Origin: Saturnia japonica
Taxonomy: Eukaryota; Arthropoda; Insecta; Lepidoptera; Saturniidae
Length of the DNA stretch: 64,000 bases
Assembly: GCA_033032175.1 (NCBI GenBank)
Contig: CM065318.1
Coordinates: forward strand, 6,448,001-6,512,000
Reading direction: 5' to 3'
Shown here: positions 30,601-37,211 of the stretch, piece by piece
How the letters are laid out: each line of letters starts with the position of its first letter
Position numbering within the stretch: the first letter of the stretch is position 1
The notes under the pieces: model-generated
The model's input: only the letters and a program-made list of their open reading frames with translations
Database searches by the model: none
What the model was told of the DNA's origin: nothing
Position numbers and translations under genes: made by a program

Positions 30601-32869
30601 CGAAGGCGCCGGAAAAGCGCTAGTAAATTATACAATTTGCCTAAAAACTATCAAACGCTGACCAGTTCTGCGTCCAGATTTTCTTGAAGACTTTGATAAC
30701 GTTCTAAATATGGTCACAATCAAGTGTAGAGTAAATAGTAATAAATATGTAGGAATGTAAAAATATTACCTAAAATTAAGCACTTCTATTGTCTTTAGTA
30801 TATTGTTACACATGTGGGTAATCAAAATGCAGTTTGCAGTAAAATAATTTATTAATACAAAAAAAATACAAAAGGACATACTTACTATTCAGATGTTCTC
30901 AGTCGCATTCGTAGTTCAGAGAAAAACGTCTTTAAATACCGTTCTGTGGTTGTAGTCCTCTTCTAGATTTATCCCTATTGTCGCTTCTTGTATTAACTTG
31001 AATGTCGAAAATAGAACTGCTCTCCGTTTGAATATGGCTTGCTTATTTATTCGATAAAAACTAGGAATCGAAATTCCGAGAGTGACCTTTGATATATGAT
31101 ATACTTGTAAAGTTTTCATGAAGGGTAGACATTTCTAGACAGGGTTTTTTAGAAATTGTTTGATTGCTTACGTAATCGTGCCGATAACTTTTCAATGTTT
31201 GCCACATCCATGTGACCTCGACGCTATATCTTTCCTACGAATTTATACTCGATGTTCATAAACATCTAGAGCGAAATCTACATTTTCCAGATATTTCTAC
31301 AGTGTTCGAAAATAGTGCATATTTTACAAATGGCATGATGGGCCGCCATTATGTGACGCTAAAACATTCATCTGTTGTGATAGACGTCAGGAACGCATTC
31401 TCTCACCGGACGAACTGTAGCTACCAACCTCGAGTTGATAGTCTGTTGCCAAGCACATATATGTGTGTGTTCTGTTAGCTACAATTGAGGGCTAGTCCAT
31501 CTTTTGGTTTAGCTTGTTACCATCTTTGGCATATAACGGCCTAAAACGCCTTCAAAAATCAACGTTTAGATTGAATCTAACATTTAAAGTGATGGTATGT
31601 TTATAGATGAACTGTCAGATATAGACCGTAAAATTGGTTGGGAGAATATCAGAATGGTAGCAGCTTGTCTCGGTCCTGAGAAAGTTGCAATTATTTGTAA
31701 AAGGCTCGCCACAAACTACGGATATAGTGTCAACGGTTTCCCTGATGTCACTGCATGGAACAGTAAAACGAAAAAGGTATCTATGATTATTATTTTTGAC
31801 CTTTAATATCGCTTGATAAACTATGCATCTGGATGCTGGCCAACGAAAGAGACAGATGTACGAAGATTGACGTGTGCTGTAAGACGTGTGGCAGATGCGA
31901 ATGTTAAGATGGATGTTTGGTGTAACTAGAATGGATAATGTTGGGAGTGAGTATATAAGGAAGTCTCAAAATAGCACCAGAACTTGGGGGATTATAGGTT
32001 AGCGTGTCATGAGGAGGGATGAAAGTCATATAACTACGAGAATGTTAGCAGTGAAGGTGGACGAATACAGTAGTAGAGGAAGACCAAAGAATTTATGATT
32101 GATTTTGTGAGAAATGATTCACCTACAAAAGGTGTAAAGACAGTTAACAGAGTATAGTGGAAGAGGAAAACATATTGTGCTGACCCTACTTAAGTGGAGT
32201 AAGGGGGAAAAAAGGAAGGGCTAAAAAGAGCCTGAGTCTGAAGAACAGTTGTTGGAACAAACCAATAGTAAAATAAAACTATGAGACATCGTGGGACAAC
32301 AGAAGCGAAGCTTCTTACGCTTTGTATATGAAATCAAAATTTTAACTAACATTTTAATTTAGTTATGAGTAAAAGTAAAGGACGTAACATTCAATTTTTT
32401 TATTATGTGTTAGGATGGCAAGAGCGTAATTTTTACTGTGAAAGTAAACTATTTTTTTTGTATAATAATATGTTGATAAAAATGTATGAGGCCTCACATT
32501 GTCATGGTGAATTACGATTCCTATGAGAATTGCCAATTCTGGCCTTTTTTCTTTGGCTAAACTTTAATTTCATATTAAGCATCAGAGTTGATCGTTCGGT
32601 TGGTTGGCAGTCAAGTCAGCTTTGACATATCTTTTCAATTTATATATATTTTTTATATGCCAATAACTGTTTCTTTATAGATAAAATTCTTAGAAGTGAA
32701 ATCTGATTCGGACACACCGTCAATAAAACAGATACAGTGGATGCATTACCTTCATAATAATGGAATCGACACAGGATTCTTTTACGTCGGAGCCAACCCG
32801 AATCGAAATAAATCGAGAGCGTCTCAAATATTCGAAGAATTTGGTGATGATGATGATGATGAACTTTAA
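8587..32869 (+). CDS. FAN1: FAN1: Fanconi-associated nuclease 1, complete 11-exon gene
   Basis: A structure-specific 5' flap endonuclease/exonuclease that acts in interstrand crosslink repair in the nucleus. CDS: join 8587-9901, 10266-10541, 12692-12893, 13249-13479, 20189-20311, 26786-27020, 28176-28381, 29033-29160, 29985-30236, 31607-31776, 32681-32869. All junctions are GT-AG and in phase, totalling 3327 nt (1108 aa; human FAN1 is about 1017). Low-complexity N-terminus 1-438; SAP-like region about 536-575; helical TPR-like region about 660-860; VRR-NUC domain from about 895, with E910, D1036 (GFPDVTAW), E1051 and K1053 (FLEVKSD) in the positions of the known catalytic residues. No Cys/His UBZ finger is visible in the modelled N-terminus. 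Identity comes from recalled family motifs, not from a search. Confidence 0.93.
8684..9709 (+). repeat. 513-bp in-frame tandem duplication in FAN1 exon 1
   Basis: Unit 1 (about 8684-9196) and unit 2 (about 9197-9709) align with a constant offset of 513 bases: CTGCCCTTTCAAAAACACC begins at 8687 and 9200, and TCATGATGGTACATTGACC at 9081 and 9594. No indel is needed, so the reading frame is kept. By eye roughly nine bases in ten match. Confidence 0.92.
9930..10265 (+). other. FAN1 intron 1 with an AT microsatellite
   Basis: Intron 9902-10265. A simple TATAATA/TAA-type repeat occupies about 10136-10188. The acceptor is TTTCTAACATTTACAG. Confidence 0.7.
10266..10541 (+). CDS. FAN1: FAN1 exon 2
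   Basis: Encodes 92 codons with phase 1 at both ends (acceptor ACAG at 10265, donor CAAG|GTAAAT). The peptide (LILLTNIKN...LFNLL, LVCRLYWRLHNWYRLKKL) matches the FAN1 segment before the SAP region, whose family pattern is a LLF block followed by a (Y/L)xRLF/YxRKxxW-type block. The product is about residues 439-530. Confidence 0.88.
11301..12565 (-). mobile_element. Degenerate mariner-like DNA transposon in FAN1 intron 2
   Basis: The ends are imperfect inverted repeats: CAGGCTGGGCCAGGAAGA at the left, and on the opposite strand CAGAGTGGGCCAGAAAGG at the right (14 of 18 match). The left end is preceded by TA, the expected target duplication; the right flank is AA, so that copy has changed. The transposase remnant is on the minus strand. 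Confidence 0.85.
11410..12486 (-). pseudogene. Mariner-like transposase, inactivated
   Basis: DDE transposase remnant in the order expected for the family: N-terminal helix-turn-helix (FTGAQRAFCVKHY), linker (WVRKFEATGSTLKQKPAGRP), SVQRNPG, catalytic core (RYWTAENP, HSPKVTVW, GPYFFEN), then QQDGASCHT and SPDLTPPDFF. The first catalytic aspartate, normally in FSDEAHF, reads FSGEAHF, so it is glycine. Several in-frame stops and a frame change also interrupt it (for example after VNQCPKERVI near 12304). It cannot encode active transposase. Confidence 0.85.
12692..12893 (+). CDS. FAN1: FAN1 exon 3 (SAP-like region)
   Basis: The acceptor is GATGTTGCAG at 12691, chosen over the CAG at 12657 because only this one continues the phase. 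The donor AATAA|GTAAGA starts at 12894. It encodes a helix-turn-helix SAP-like segment (FKELSEILNSKELKQVCKDL) and then QKSINSYF at about residues 576-583, which fits the PCNA-binding PIP-box pattern. Phase 1 in, phase 2 out. Confidence 0.85.
13249..13479 (+). CDS. FAN1: FAN1 exon 4
   Basis: 77 codons; acceptor ATTTCAG, donor AAAG|GTAATT. The peptide REKAGTCYKLSDSAITALNKLYLL followed by an IYDKIKKETFP strand matches the FAN1 segment that follows the SAP region, where the family has a chain ending 'fxRLTxxAxxxLxRLxLLFxL'. Phase 2 at both ends. Confidence 0.87.
13557..13775 (+). repeat. Interspersed repeat family A, partial copy (FAN1 intron 4)
   Basis: Shares AATAAAGCGGAAAAATTC, a TTTGTTTG array, GGAACTACCAGTCGGATTC and the AAGTCGGAAGTCGAGACCC block with the copy at 3953-4436. 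Confidence 0.65.
14131..14286. repeat. Small element with terminal inverted repeats
   Basis: GTGGCCTCCCACGGTCTG (14131-14148) is repeated in inverted orientation at 14269-14286, 16 of 18 bases by eye. The 156-bp unit has no coding capacity and looks like a MITE or foldback. A clear target duplication was not found. Confidence 0.55.
14290..15515 (+). pseudogene. 5'-truncated LINE: RNase H domain and C-terminus
   Basis: Plus-strand fragments over several frames encode the end of a LINE ORF2 with an RNase H domain: LLWYTDGSNSGHNVGCGIYG, FQAEVYAI, then LALASDSTES, LILRWVPAHAG and TESADELARAG. They end with a C-terminal zinc-like motif CRFCKSADETPKHLLCDC and a stop at 15427-15429. Frame changes near 14740-14810 and a stop at 15070 kill it. 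A short AATAATAATAA tail at about 15510 marks the 3' end. It inserted in FAN1 intron 4 in the sense orientation. Confidence 0.75.
15615..15672 (-). other. Poly(A) tail of the ORF1-only element
   Basis: An uninterrupted T run of nearly 60 bases on the plus strand starts directly after the left target duplication. The exact length may be affected by sequencing slippage. Confidence 0.85.
16355..18352 (-). pseudogene. LINE ORF1 (Gag-like zinc-knuckle protein) with two premature stops
   Basis: All segments are in one frame (666 codons) from the ATG at 18352 (MSQTPPNAAEMANMMSM) to the TAA at 16355. It is interrupted by TGA at 18026-18028 and TAG at 17396-17398. The second stop sits where the other copy has Trp (DKAAW). 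The N-terminus has a short coiled-coil-like helix. The C-terminal half repeats the knuckle region (CHNCQLYGHAARNC, CVLCEGEGHPANYRGC), but the middle knuckle lost its last Cys (CVKCREDHPTRSERD). It is clearly related to, yet diverged from, the ORF1 at 1739-2998. Confidence 0.85.
17841..18140 (-). repeat. 150-bp tandem duplication inside ORF1
   Basis: ACGTCTCTCC at 17871 and GCGTCTCACC at 18021 are equivalent positions, an offset of 150 bases (50 codons). The flanking words (GACGCGGCGCC, AGAGGGCGCAYCGCTCG, AAGCGGCCCCC) repeat with the same offset. The stop codon at 18026 is a change of the AGA present in the other unit. Confidence 0.75.
18353..18960 (-). other. 5' UTR of the ORF1-only element
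   Basis: 608 bases of mostly GC-rich sequence between the ORF1 start and the right target duplication. It includes an A/T-run boundary near 18764-18776. An internal promoter is expected for Jockey-type LINEs, but no motif was confirmed. Confidence 0.6.
18974..20188. other. Rest of FAN1 intron 4
   Basis: No coding sequence was recognised. A C homopolymer of about 15 bases lies at about 20099-20113. The acceptor TTATTTGTTACAG ends at 20188. Confidence 0.5.
20189..20311 (+). CDS. FAN1: FAN1 exon 5
   Basis: 41 codons, phase 2 at both ends, donor GGAAAG|GTAAAA. Encodes a short helical segment (VEAHSVYERFLAE, KIVETVYKYYQNIEDED) at the start of the TPR-like region. It is isolated between two very large introns but fits the phase on both sides. 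Confidence 0.8.
20400..20462 (+). repeat. SINE/RTE tail fragment
   Basis: A CATCATCATCATCATGG microsatellite is followed by CTCAACCCACTGCAGGGCATAAGCC, the 'contact' segment common at the end of lepidopteran retroelements. Confidence 0.4.
21156..24821 (-). CDS. LINE ORF2: endonuclease, reverse transcriptase, RNase H
   Basis: An intact 1221-residue polyprotein that inserts the element by target-primed reverse transcription. In order: apurinic-type endonuclease (LQWNTQSL near residue 13, LSETWL, DFNGHH, SDHLM); reverse transcriptase in the middle third (FRKCRSTLDNL, IDVDNAYNNVD, GLAQGDPLSPLLF, catalytic QYADDFVLY); RNase H in the last quarter (FTDGSKDENGVGAALF, ISAELIAIAEAI, ILTDSMSAL, LQWLPSHIG); and a C-terminal Cys/His motif (CTECDYIEDAYHIMVEC). 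All catalytic signatures are present. Base composition is AT-rich, unlike the GC-rich Jockey copies nearby. Confidence 0.95.
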   Translation of the reverse strand: MDNTKTIGKLNILQWNTQSLRTKLIALENILIQEKIHIAALSETWLVPDSQLRIRDYNIYRKDRNDAYGGVVILTHKSIKSHLQSIHCSNPGIEIISVKLYNCDKIENIISVYCPPSVRTCQRDWDQLFTLFNKKTLLMGDFNGHHSNWSIKTDQRGTQIFNALTDSQFITLNNGQHTRVKLVSGELQQSSPDISLASSDIALQFQWAILNETLGSDHLMIIISSKFASNLQPVFKKNYKKADWNSFTKLLDSLYLDLILPKDSQNAYDIFVDYMNIAAELHIPYLKISQNPDSKFVPKPYWSPTLSQAVAQRRLALSLFRRNPTPENLVVLQHKIRIAQQLIRDAKSKSWNQFCSSLDQTTSVSTMWTKMRWIKGYKISKRYIENERACELLHSLTPDSVLPDNPIFLSHNHKLETVITIQELKRCIKSKDTCPGSDNISYSMIKHLPEIGKILLLELYNRFLFSGFVPKQWRDITIFPIPKPERVPNSSSSLRPISMMSCLCKVFHGILVNRLEWYIEKNNLIQNNITGFRKCRSTLDNLTSLVARIQTGFANRQCTIGCFIDVDNAYNNVDLKNLVLTTDYLKIGAKICSYVWNFLKERNLKIKLQNSYITRSTGRGLAQGDPLSPLLFNIITINLSKAIGNVFISQYADDFVLYTRCINVLDETHKLQLALNTFSKLLFNLGLDISPVKSKVCIFKTGYNREIVNIKINSTPLQVVDKVKYLGVWLDRSLKWSTHISVIKNSISKFLNIFKILVGPGWGVHPIHLRRLYISIIRSRIDYACFLYSDSCKTHLKKLDLIQNQAMRLIGGFIKSTPIHVMESELHIQPLHIRRYYLAGKYCLKLKSYQDNEVIRVLDDLHKLCQSTYWRRKTKPLLVLLHEFLKVVPIQCSKQLEIFSLNTWVSNLDLSNIVKPQIELVNKPKRLYNSCTLKQICELYVSQKYSHFYKIFTDGSKDENGVGAALFDIQSKNFIKLKINPNVSIISAELIAIAEAISYADSFEFGNYVILTDSMSALTHLILCTSSRRGIPIAYTILESIQSLASKNKNVILQWLPSHIGLGGNEEVDRLAREAITDGIPFGCLPFYSEVFYIVKRRCMDLWKEYFNERSLSKGIWYRTIEPHPPHVPWIDKADWTRAETVTALRLRSGHIPLNKFAYLMKKIQSPLCTECDYIEDAYHIMVECVRNEQERKNYCLVINKNLRSIGVCNSILASPLSEEL
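24990..26228 (-). CDS. LINE ORF1: zinc-knuckle RNA-binding protein
   Basis: An intact 412-residue protein. A Lys/Glu-rich N-terminus is followed by a likely RRM-like region (about 80-160) and three zinc knuckles at about 240-300: CSRCWKLGHTAKRC, CPKCTQNHANC and CINCSGKHMALNRSC. A charged tail follows (LKEKRIRELMAEYNCTYRRAL). Three knuckles after an RRM-like fold is typical of I-type ORF1 proteins. The start at 26228 is the first ATG after the 5' UTR. Confidence 0.92.
   Translation of the reverse strand: MDSNIEQTNSENILILNDGTELLSESDMIDIEEDRLCKVELTQMEQEQKTHVRPIKRLRNEEEKEWTVVKKKKEKKLNDGNNVIEMYISGKDTIPKQFTLARLFMIHKITDIIKVKYLNPYRVRIDITNENSAEKLETCKEFIDKGWRIQRAWEKSLSYGVIKDIDLDTTEELMLSSIECPNSAELISVNRLMRRSPNKEGWTPSETVRLCFKGSYLPAYIQVDGLRIAVEPYVFPVSQCSRCWKLGHTAKRCPSGKIICPKCTQNHANCETTDYKCINCSGKHMALNRSCPAYLKEKRIRELMAEYNCTYRRALTIYVSPNLPSQEEITSSDNFYKLLPEPTDFSDTIYENSPTFAEVVKVKADIHRQNQRKQTLQTTKKTKFVHTRPSENLSENIHGEIFLTRLQHQKKE
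26786..27020 (+). CDS. FAN1: FAN1 exon 6 (TPR-like helices)
   Basis: Acceptor TTTTTCCAG at 26785, donor GATGAA|GTAAGA. The peptide contains helical pairs (YIKILDKGVQDLKRQ, YLFALEILSTLIKQ, VGDWYAEKALILHTHL) matching the FAN1 segment with the W-Y/W-x-x-(R/K)-L-A-L-x-L-H block. Phase 2 in, phase 0 out. Confidence 0.88.
27050..27190 (+). repeat. Interspersed repeat family D
   Basis: Shares AGGAGCTCTGG, TTCTGTAGGGTGGARGTATTCCA and ACTCACCGCA-like words with 47160-47330. The class is unknown; common retroelement debris is likely. Confidence 0.45.
27776..28128 (-). repeat. tRNA-derived SINE (FAN1 intron 6)
   Basis: The right end, read on the minus strand, has tRNA-like A-box (TGATCTAGTGGTTTAGACC) and B-box (GGTTCGAACCCC) sequences. 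The left end finishes in a TAA/TTA microsatellite (27780-27793). It shares the body with 53735-54013 (TCCTCACGATG, CGATAGTGTTACC). Confidence 0.75.
28176..28381 (+). CDS. FAN1: FAN1 exon 7
   Basis: Acceptor TATATTTCAG, donor ATGGA|GTAAGT. The peptide (AMLLIEGFESVDSDVVKE, RISRQKNTFITEELREKLW) is the segment just before the nuclease domain; the family has a 'RLSLYxRAxRL' block there. Phase 0 in, phase 2 out. Confidence 0.86.
28560..28700. repeat. Repeat-like fragment (FAN1 intron 7)
   Basis: The stretch reads like the widespread insect repeat text 'ctacgggacagattttgatagattttttt'. A weakly similar text occurs at 47515-47580. No further classification is possible. Confidence 0.3.
29033..29160 (+). 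CDS. FAN1: FAN1 exon 8, with a tandem acceptor
   Basis: The acceptor is ATTACAGCAG, a NAGNAG site: use of the first or second AG (29032 or 29035) keeps the frame and adds or drops one Ser. It encodes VEEYCIYHCTKDGGAFTHG, the FAN1 VEExxLxHY block that opens the nuclease domain. Donor CATG|GTAAGA. Phase 2 in, phase 1 out. Confidence 0.87.
29430..29840 (-). repeat. Interspersed repeat family B (FAN1 intron 8)
   Basis: The opposite strand of the plus-oriented copies at 51565-52085 and 59597-59990. Shared marks are CTCCCGGTT, a TTTTAARGATAGACAT-type block and the GCGTGGACTACAGAATGCC-type 5' block. Another minus-strand copy is at 55765-56150. The class is undecided. Confidence 0.65.
29985..30236 (+). 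CDS. FAN1: FAN1 exon 9 (nuclease domain, first part)
   Basis: Acceptor AAACTGTTTAG, donor GATT|GTAAGT; 84 codons, phase 1 at both ends. Encodes HWEGRIVKSIFYLLFWDIIY, the FAN1 block containing the first catalytic glutamate (E910 here), then a helical stretch ending in NTWLKRPD. The family has '[20 protein letters not shown]' in this place. Confidence 0.92.
31607..31776 (+). CDS. FAN1: FAN1 exon 10 (VRR-NUC)
   Basis: Acceptor TATGTTTATAG, donor AAAAAG|GTATCT. Contains LGPEKVAIICKRLATNY and the catalytic GFPDVTAWNS (D1036). Phase 1 in, phase 0 out. Confidence 0.92.
31830..32225 (+). repeat. RTE-type LINE, decayed C-terminal part (FAN1 intron 10)
   Basis: Broken frames read MFGVTRMDNVGSEYI, VMRRDESHIT, GRPK, and the end text 'gtgctgaccctacttaagtggagtaaggg', as in lepidopteran RTE elements. 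Several stops. Confidence 0.6.
32681..32869 (+). CDS. FAN1: FAN1 exon 11 (C-terminus)
   Basis: Acceptor TTTCTTTATAG. Encodes IKFLEVKSDSDTPSIKQIQWM with catalytic E1051 and K1053, a helix and strand (FFYVGAN), then an acidic tail of five Asp and a stop at 32867-32869. The tail GAT repeat may be length-variable. AATAAA-type signals occur at about 33338-33347, a plausible 3' end. Confidence 0.92.
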   Translation: MKFLEVKSDSDTPSIKQIQWMHYLHNNGIDTGFFYVGANPNRNKSRASQIFEEFGDDDDDEL

Positions 32870-32925
32870 TAATAATTTACTTATTCTATTTGTTGTTACA
32901 AGCATTGATTTAATATAATATATAG

Positions 32926-33024
32926 ATTGGCATCTCGAAAGTATATGGTTTAAAAGTTAAAGCGGTAAAGTGTTACAACGAGATAGGAATACAAGACCAT
33001 TTTCATATGTGCCATCATCGGTCT
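32926..33024 (+). other. Candidate extra exon just downstream of FAN1
   Basis: An AT-rich tract ends in TATATAG, then 99 bases follow that are open in only one frame (IGISKVYGLKVKAVKCYNE...), ending at a perfect donor TCT|GTAAGT. Phase 0 on both sides makes it compatible with FAN1 exon 10 (skipping exon 11) and with the candidate exon at 36137. No family was recognised. It may be chance. Confidence 0.3.
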
Positions 33025-35600
33025 GTAAGTGTATAACGTAAATCAATCGCTATCAAATCAAATAACGTTAATTTTTACATAATTTAAGATTTTAAAGTGT
33101 AACTCAGTGCGTGTTTAATTGAGGTTATGTGTACGATGTCTCGATATAGTTATTGAAGTCGAGTCAGTTTGCATTTACTATTTCACTCACACGCATTCTA
33201 GTACGCATGTTCTTTTTTTGTCGCGTCATATACAAGCTATTCCCGATCTATACGTACACTAAATCTGTGATTACGAGCTGTTTGGTAAGGCTTTTTTGGA
33301 TATATTTTAATAAATATGTAGGTAATCAAAAATCTTAAATAAAATAAAAATGTTTATGTACTATCGATGAATTAAGTTTGATAGCAGGATTTTGTATATA
33401 CCAAAAATATAAATGTAAGTTTTATACATTATCGTGTCTAATCATTATATATCAATACATAGTATAAGGTAAAGTAGCTATCCGCGTCTGTTCGGTTGTC
33501 CGCATACTTCTTTTAAACCATGCAACGGATATTTATACGGTTTTCATGATTAATTAGAGAATATTTTTTACAGAAAGTTTGCATATACACATTACTTACG
33601 ATTAAATTTTTATATAGTAGAGACGGGGCGGGTCCCTGGTGTTAATTAAAACAATATTTTTTTACATAATATTAAATACTTTGATGTATGGTAATGTCAA
33701 TGGATCTTTATCTTTCATATTTGTTGATATTATTATAGAATTGATATAAAATAAGTGTATCTACATCGATTTTGCATATTTACGTACCCTAACATTGTCG
33801 GAATTCTATATTTACGCGCGTTGCTATTAAAAATTAAGTACATAGGTCTAGATAAAAAAATATTTTGTATGGTGTTTTATGACAAAGGATTTTTACAAGC
33901 TTTTAATTAACTTGCATTGTATGGGTCAAATCTTGCAACTGTATTTTAAAACGGTTATCCGCAACCGTTTGAGCTGAAATTTTGCATACATGTTTAATTT
34001 GGATGATAATGCATGATTAGCTAAGTGACGCCATTTTAAAACGAATATGGCGGACCAGTTTTATCAAGTGAGCTGAGATGAATAAGAAAATAAAATTGGT
34101 GTTTAAAGTTTGTTTTTTAAAATGTTTCAAATTAATACCTGCATCATTCTCAATGTTCGCCAATGTCGATGACAGCTATCGTTTTGTTATACACGATAGT
34201 GAATAATTAAAACAAAATAACGTTGCGAATCACGTGGAAGATTATACAGTGTAAAAAAAAAGTGAAAGGCGGGTGTGATTGCGTGCGGGCTGTATATAAT
34301 TAAATGATAATTTAACTATGGTTTTAATATAAAATACATATTTTCATATAGTCTACAGAGATTAGTAGCTCTGGTGGAAATATACGTAGTTAATAACTAT
34401 ATTGTATAATATAAAATAGGAATGTGTTATGTACCTAACGAGAATTTTATGTTATGTTTTCAAGAGAGAAAAAAAGAAAAATTGGCTGTGATAATAAACT
34501 TTATTGTATTGATAGAAATTTATATTGATTAGGTCCAAAATTACTACAGAATTTTAGTGAATTGTTTAAAAATAAATATAACATTTAGTAAAGAGTGTTT
34601 CTATAATTATTTCCTTCTTTTTCAATTTAATTCTCGTGTGTGCGTCATTTTAACATTTGACAACTTTTTGTTGAGTTAAGTTTGGTTTAGTAGCGATGGA
34701 TATAGGGATGTTTAAACAATCAAAAGAATCATCAAACCATTGTTATTTTTTCGTTTGTTTCCAATAATTCCAAAGTCCATGAGCGAGGCGACGAGAGGCC
34801 GATCTAACGCTATAATCGTCTACTCATAGATGTCGTGTTTTTCAGTTTGACTGTAGACTATGTTTAAAAAAACATCACGCGTTGCTATCATACATATTAT
34901 ATTTGCATGTTAAAGTAATTTATGGGCATTTAATGAACTTGTTTAAACTTTTATATTCTTATTTGTCATAATATTTTAATTTTTTAAATATATTTTCACA
35001 ATTGTTAGCCATATTTCTTTATTTTAAGGATTTCTTGTATTTTTAATTCAAACTGCGTTTTATATTTCTTACGTAGGTTGTAGATGTAATTGAACTGTCC
35101 CTATGTTCTATCATTCAGTGTGTCCTCGTTATATATATACCTGTTTACATTAATCAATAATTTTATCTTTAATCAATTGACTTCTTAAAGAAGACTATTT
35201 AAAAAAAAGATACATACGATACGTATAGTGAGATTCTTACTAACGAGGTCACAATTAAATTGTTACATTAAAAAACTCTGTAAAATCATAATTGTGTACT
35301 GATTGTTAAGGAATAAATTTGTTTTTATTCGTTAGAATAAATTAAGTGCAAGTGAAACTGTGTATGGTGCAAATAATATTTTATTCAAATAAATACTATT
35401 TTTGTAGAATACCTTTACTTTTTTGTTGCCAAGCTTTTATTACTCATAGTTTCTTACTATTTTCCCTTAAATTTATTGGGTTCTCGCTTTTAACTCAATC
35501 GAGCGCTCAAAGTTTACATTAGATGTTAGTTCCAAGAAGAACGAGGTTATCTACAACCTGAAGGGAAACAGGAGATGTTAGACTGAACGAAATCCGCTTA
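33025..35600. other. AT-rich intergenic space, probable FAN1 3' UTR at its start
   Basis: No supported gene. CGGGTCCCTGGTGTTAATTA at 33630-33649 recurs with two changes at 41770-41789. Confidence 0.4.
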
Positions 35601-35619
35601 GTAGAAAATAGAGACGCCT

Positions 35620-36010
35620 GAGTTCTTCGGCGTTAAACCGGACCAGGTTTCAATTACCCCAGTCGGATACAAACCTAAGCGCTTGACCATAGCCTCTTTC
35701 TTATTATGAACTAGTGTAAGTAAGCCTGCGCATTGGGTAAGCACCTCTCAGTCGCAGAGCTGTCATCATACGTGCCCAAATATCAGGATGTAGCAGATCA
35801 TTTATGTGCAGCAGGAATAGTGTCAGACGAGCAGTTGCCGAACAACCACTGCTGTTGTCCGGTCTCAGATAATTGCTGGTCCTGGTCCGCTGCGATTGAA
35901 AATTCCAAAAGCTTGAAGCTTGCTTAAGAGGCTTGTGTGCCAGACCCTGTCAAACGCTTTACTAAATCTAGTGAGACAGCAAGAGCCCCTCTGTGTTTCT
36001 CTTGGCTTAA
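35620..36010 (-). pseudogene. CR1-like LINE reverse-transcriptase fragment
   Basis: Read on the minus strand, broken frames give LAVSLD, then SKAFDRVWHTSLLSKL (motif A region of LINE reverse transcriptases), then FLLHINDLLHPD (typical for CR1-like elements before the YADD block). Stops and frame changes show decay. Confidence 0.65.
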
Positions 36011-36136
36011 CCTATAATGGGTGGCATACACTATATAGATGAATACCTACTTATTATAATAGAAAGATACAAATGATTCTAAAAGACGGTCAAGAACGAG
36101 TTAGGATCCATGAGCATGCATTAATTAGACTTATAG

Positions 36137-36292
36137 GAGACGAAGTCTCCCAAGAATTTAACTTTGAACTACGTGGATGATATCTCCAATATTGCAATTG
36201 TGGTGTTTGTAGCTATTTGGTTTATGATTTTACTCTACATACTAGTGTATTTAGCAAATATCTGGGCGACAGAGTTTAATTCGGTGACTTGA
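36137..36292 (+). other. Candidate transmembrane exon or micro-ORF end
   Basis: After the acceptor-like TTAATTAGACTTATAG, 51 codons are open and end at TGA. They contain a possible N-glycosylation site (NLT) and one strong hydrophobic segment (IAIVVFVAIWFMILLYILVY) with a short tail. There is no upstream in-frame ATG, so it would have to be a last exon. No family was recognised. Confidence 0.3.
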
Positions 36293-36384
36293 AAAAAAAA
36301 GCTATCTAAGTAAAGCAAAACATTGTCTAAATGAAAAAAGAAGTATATAAGTAGTAGTAGAATAGCTGTAAGAATTGTTTGTTT

Positions 36385-36620
36385 ATGGACTTAAGTGGCA
36401 GTGAACGGCACACATTGCTCGTATAATGGTCGGCCGATGTGACTGAAGAGTTCTCGAGTGGCGGCCCGTATCGGAAGATGGAGTGTGGCTATATCTGCTA
36501 TGAAGTAAACCACAAACATTGAAAGTTGCGGGAACCCGCTGGTTGTTGGTAGCAGCTGAGAAACGTTTATTGGGGTGATCATTAGGTCTATGTCTAACAG
36601 TGAATGTCTTTTAGCTGAAA
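36385..36620 (+). repeat. RTE-type LINE, decayed 3' end
   Basis: The text resembles the lepidopteran RTE C-terminus (GGCCGATGTGACTGAAGAGTT, 'gagtggcggcccgtatcggaag', ending in 'tgtcttttagctgaaattacgatga'). Confidence 0.5.
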
Positions 36621-37211
36621 TTACGATGATTTCGGGTGTTAAACAATCACAATAAGGGGCATCACTATAATGATCAAACTTTGATCATCAAAGAATATCT
36701 CACTGTATAGTATTTACATAGTTATATATTCGTATATAGTTTGTATAGGTGCATACCTATATTAGATCTATTTTTATTTACTTACAAGTGAATGTAAGTT
36801 TCACCTGATCACATCAGATTACAGCTTCGAATTTATAATTTTTCTCAACCTGGCCAAAAAAAATTAAGTTGGGAGCCCCTAATCCTTTTAGCATTTGTGA
36901 TTTCATAACATATTTTTTGCGACATCTTAAATTACCGCCTAGAGCGGGTACGACTGTAAGACAATATTATATTGGTTGACGAAACTTTTTTTTATTTAAT
37001 ACATCAGGTAAACCTTTTTCATGTGCTTGATGGTTTGAAAGATGTCATTGTAATCGCTCAAAGTGAGACTTTGATAAAAATCACTTTTACAAATAGTTAT
37101 GGCAATAACAAAAATAACTAGAGTTAACTAATTCATTTGTAGTTTTTAATTGTAAAAGTAAAATATTAATTTGTTATTATAAAAGTTATTTTAAGGAATT
37201 TACTTACGGTG

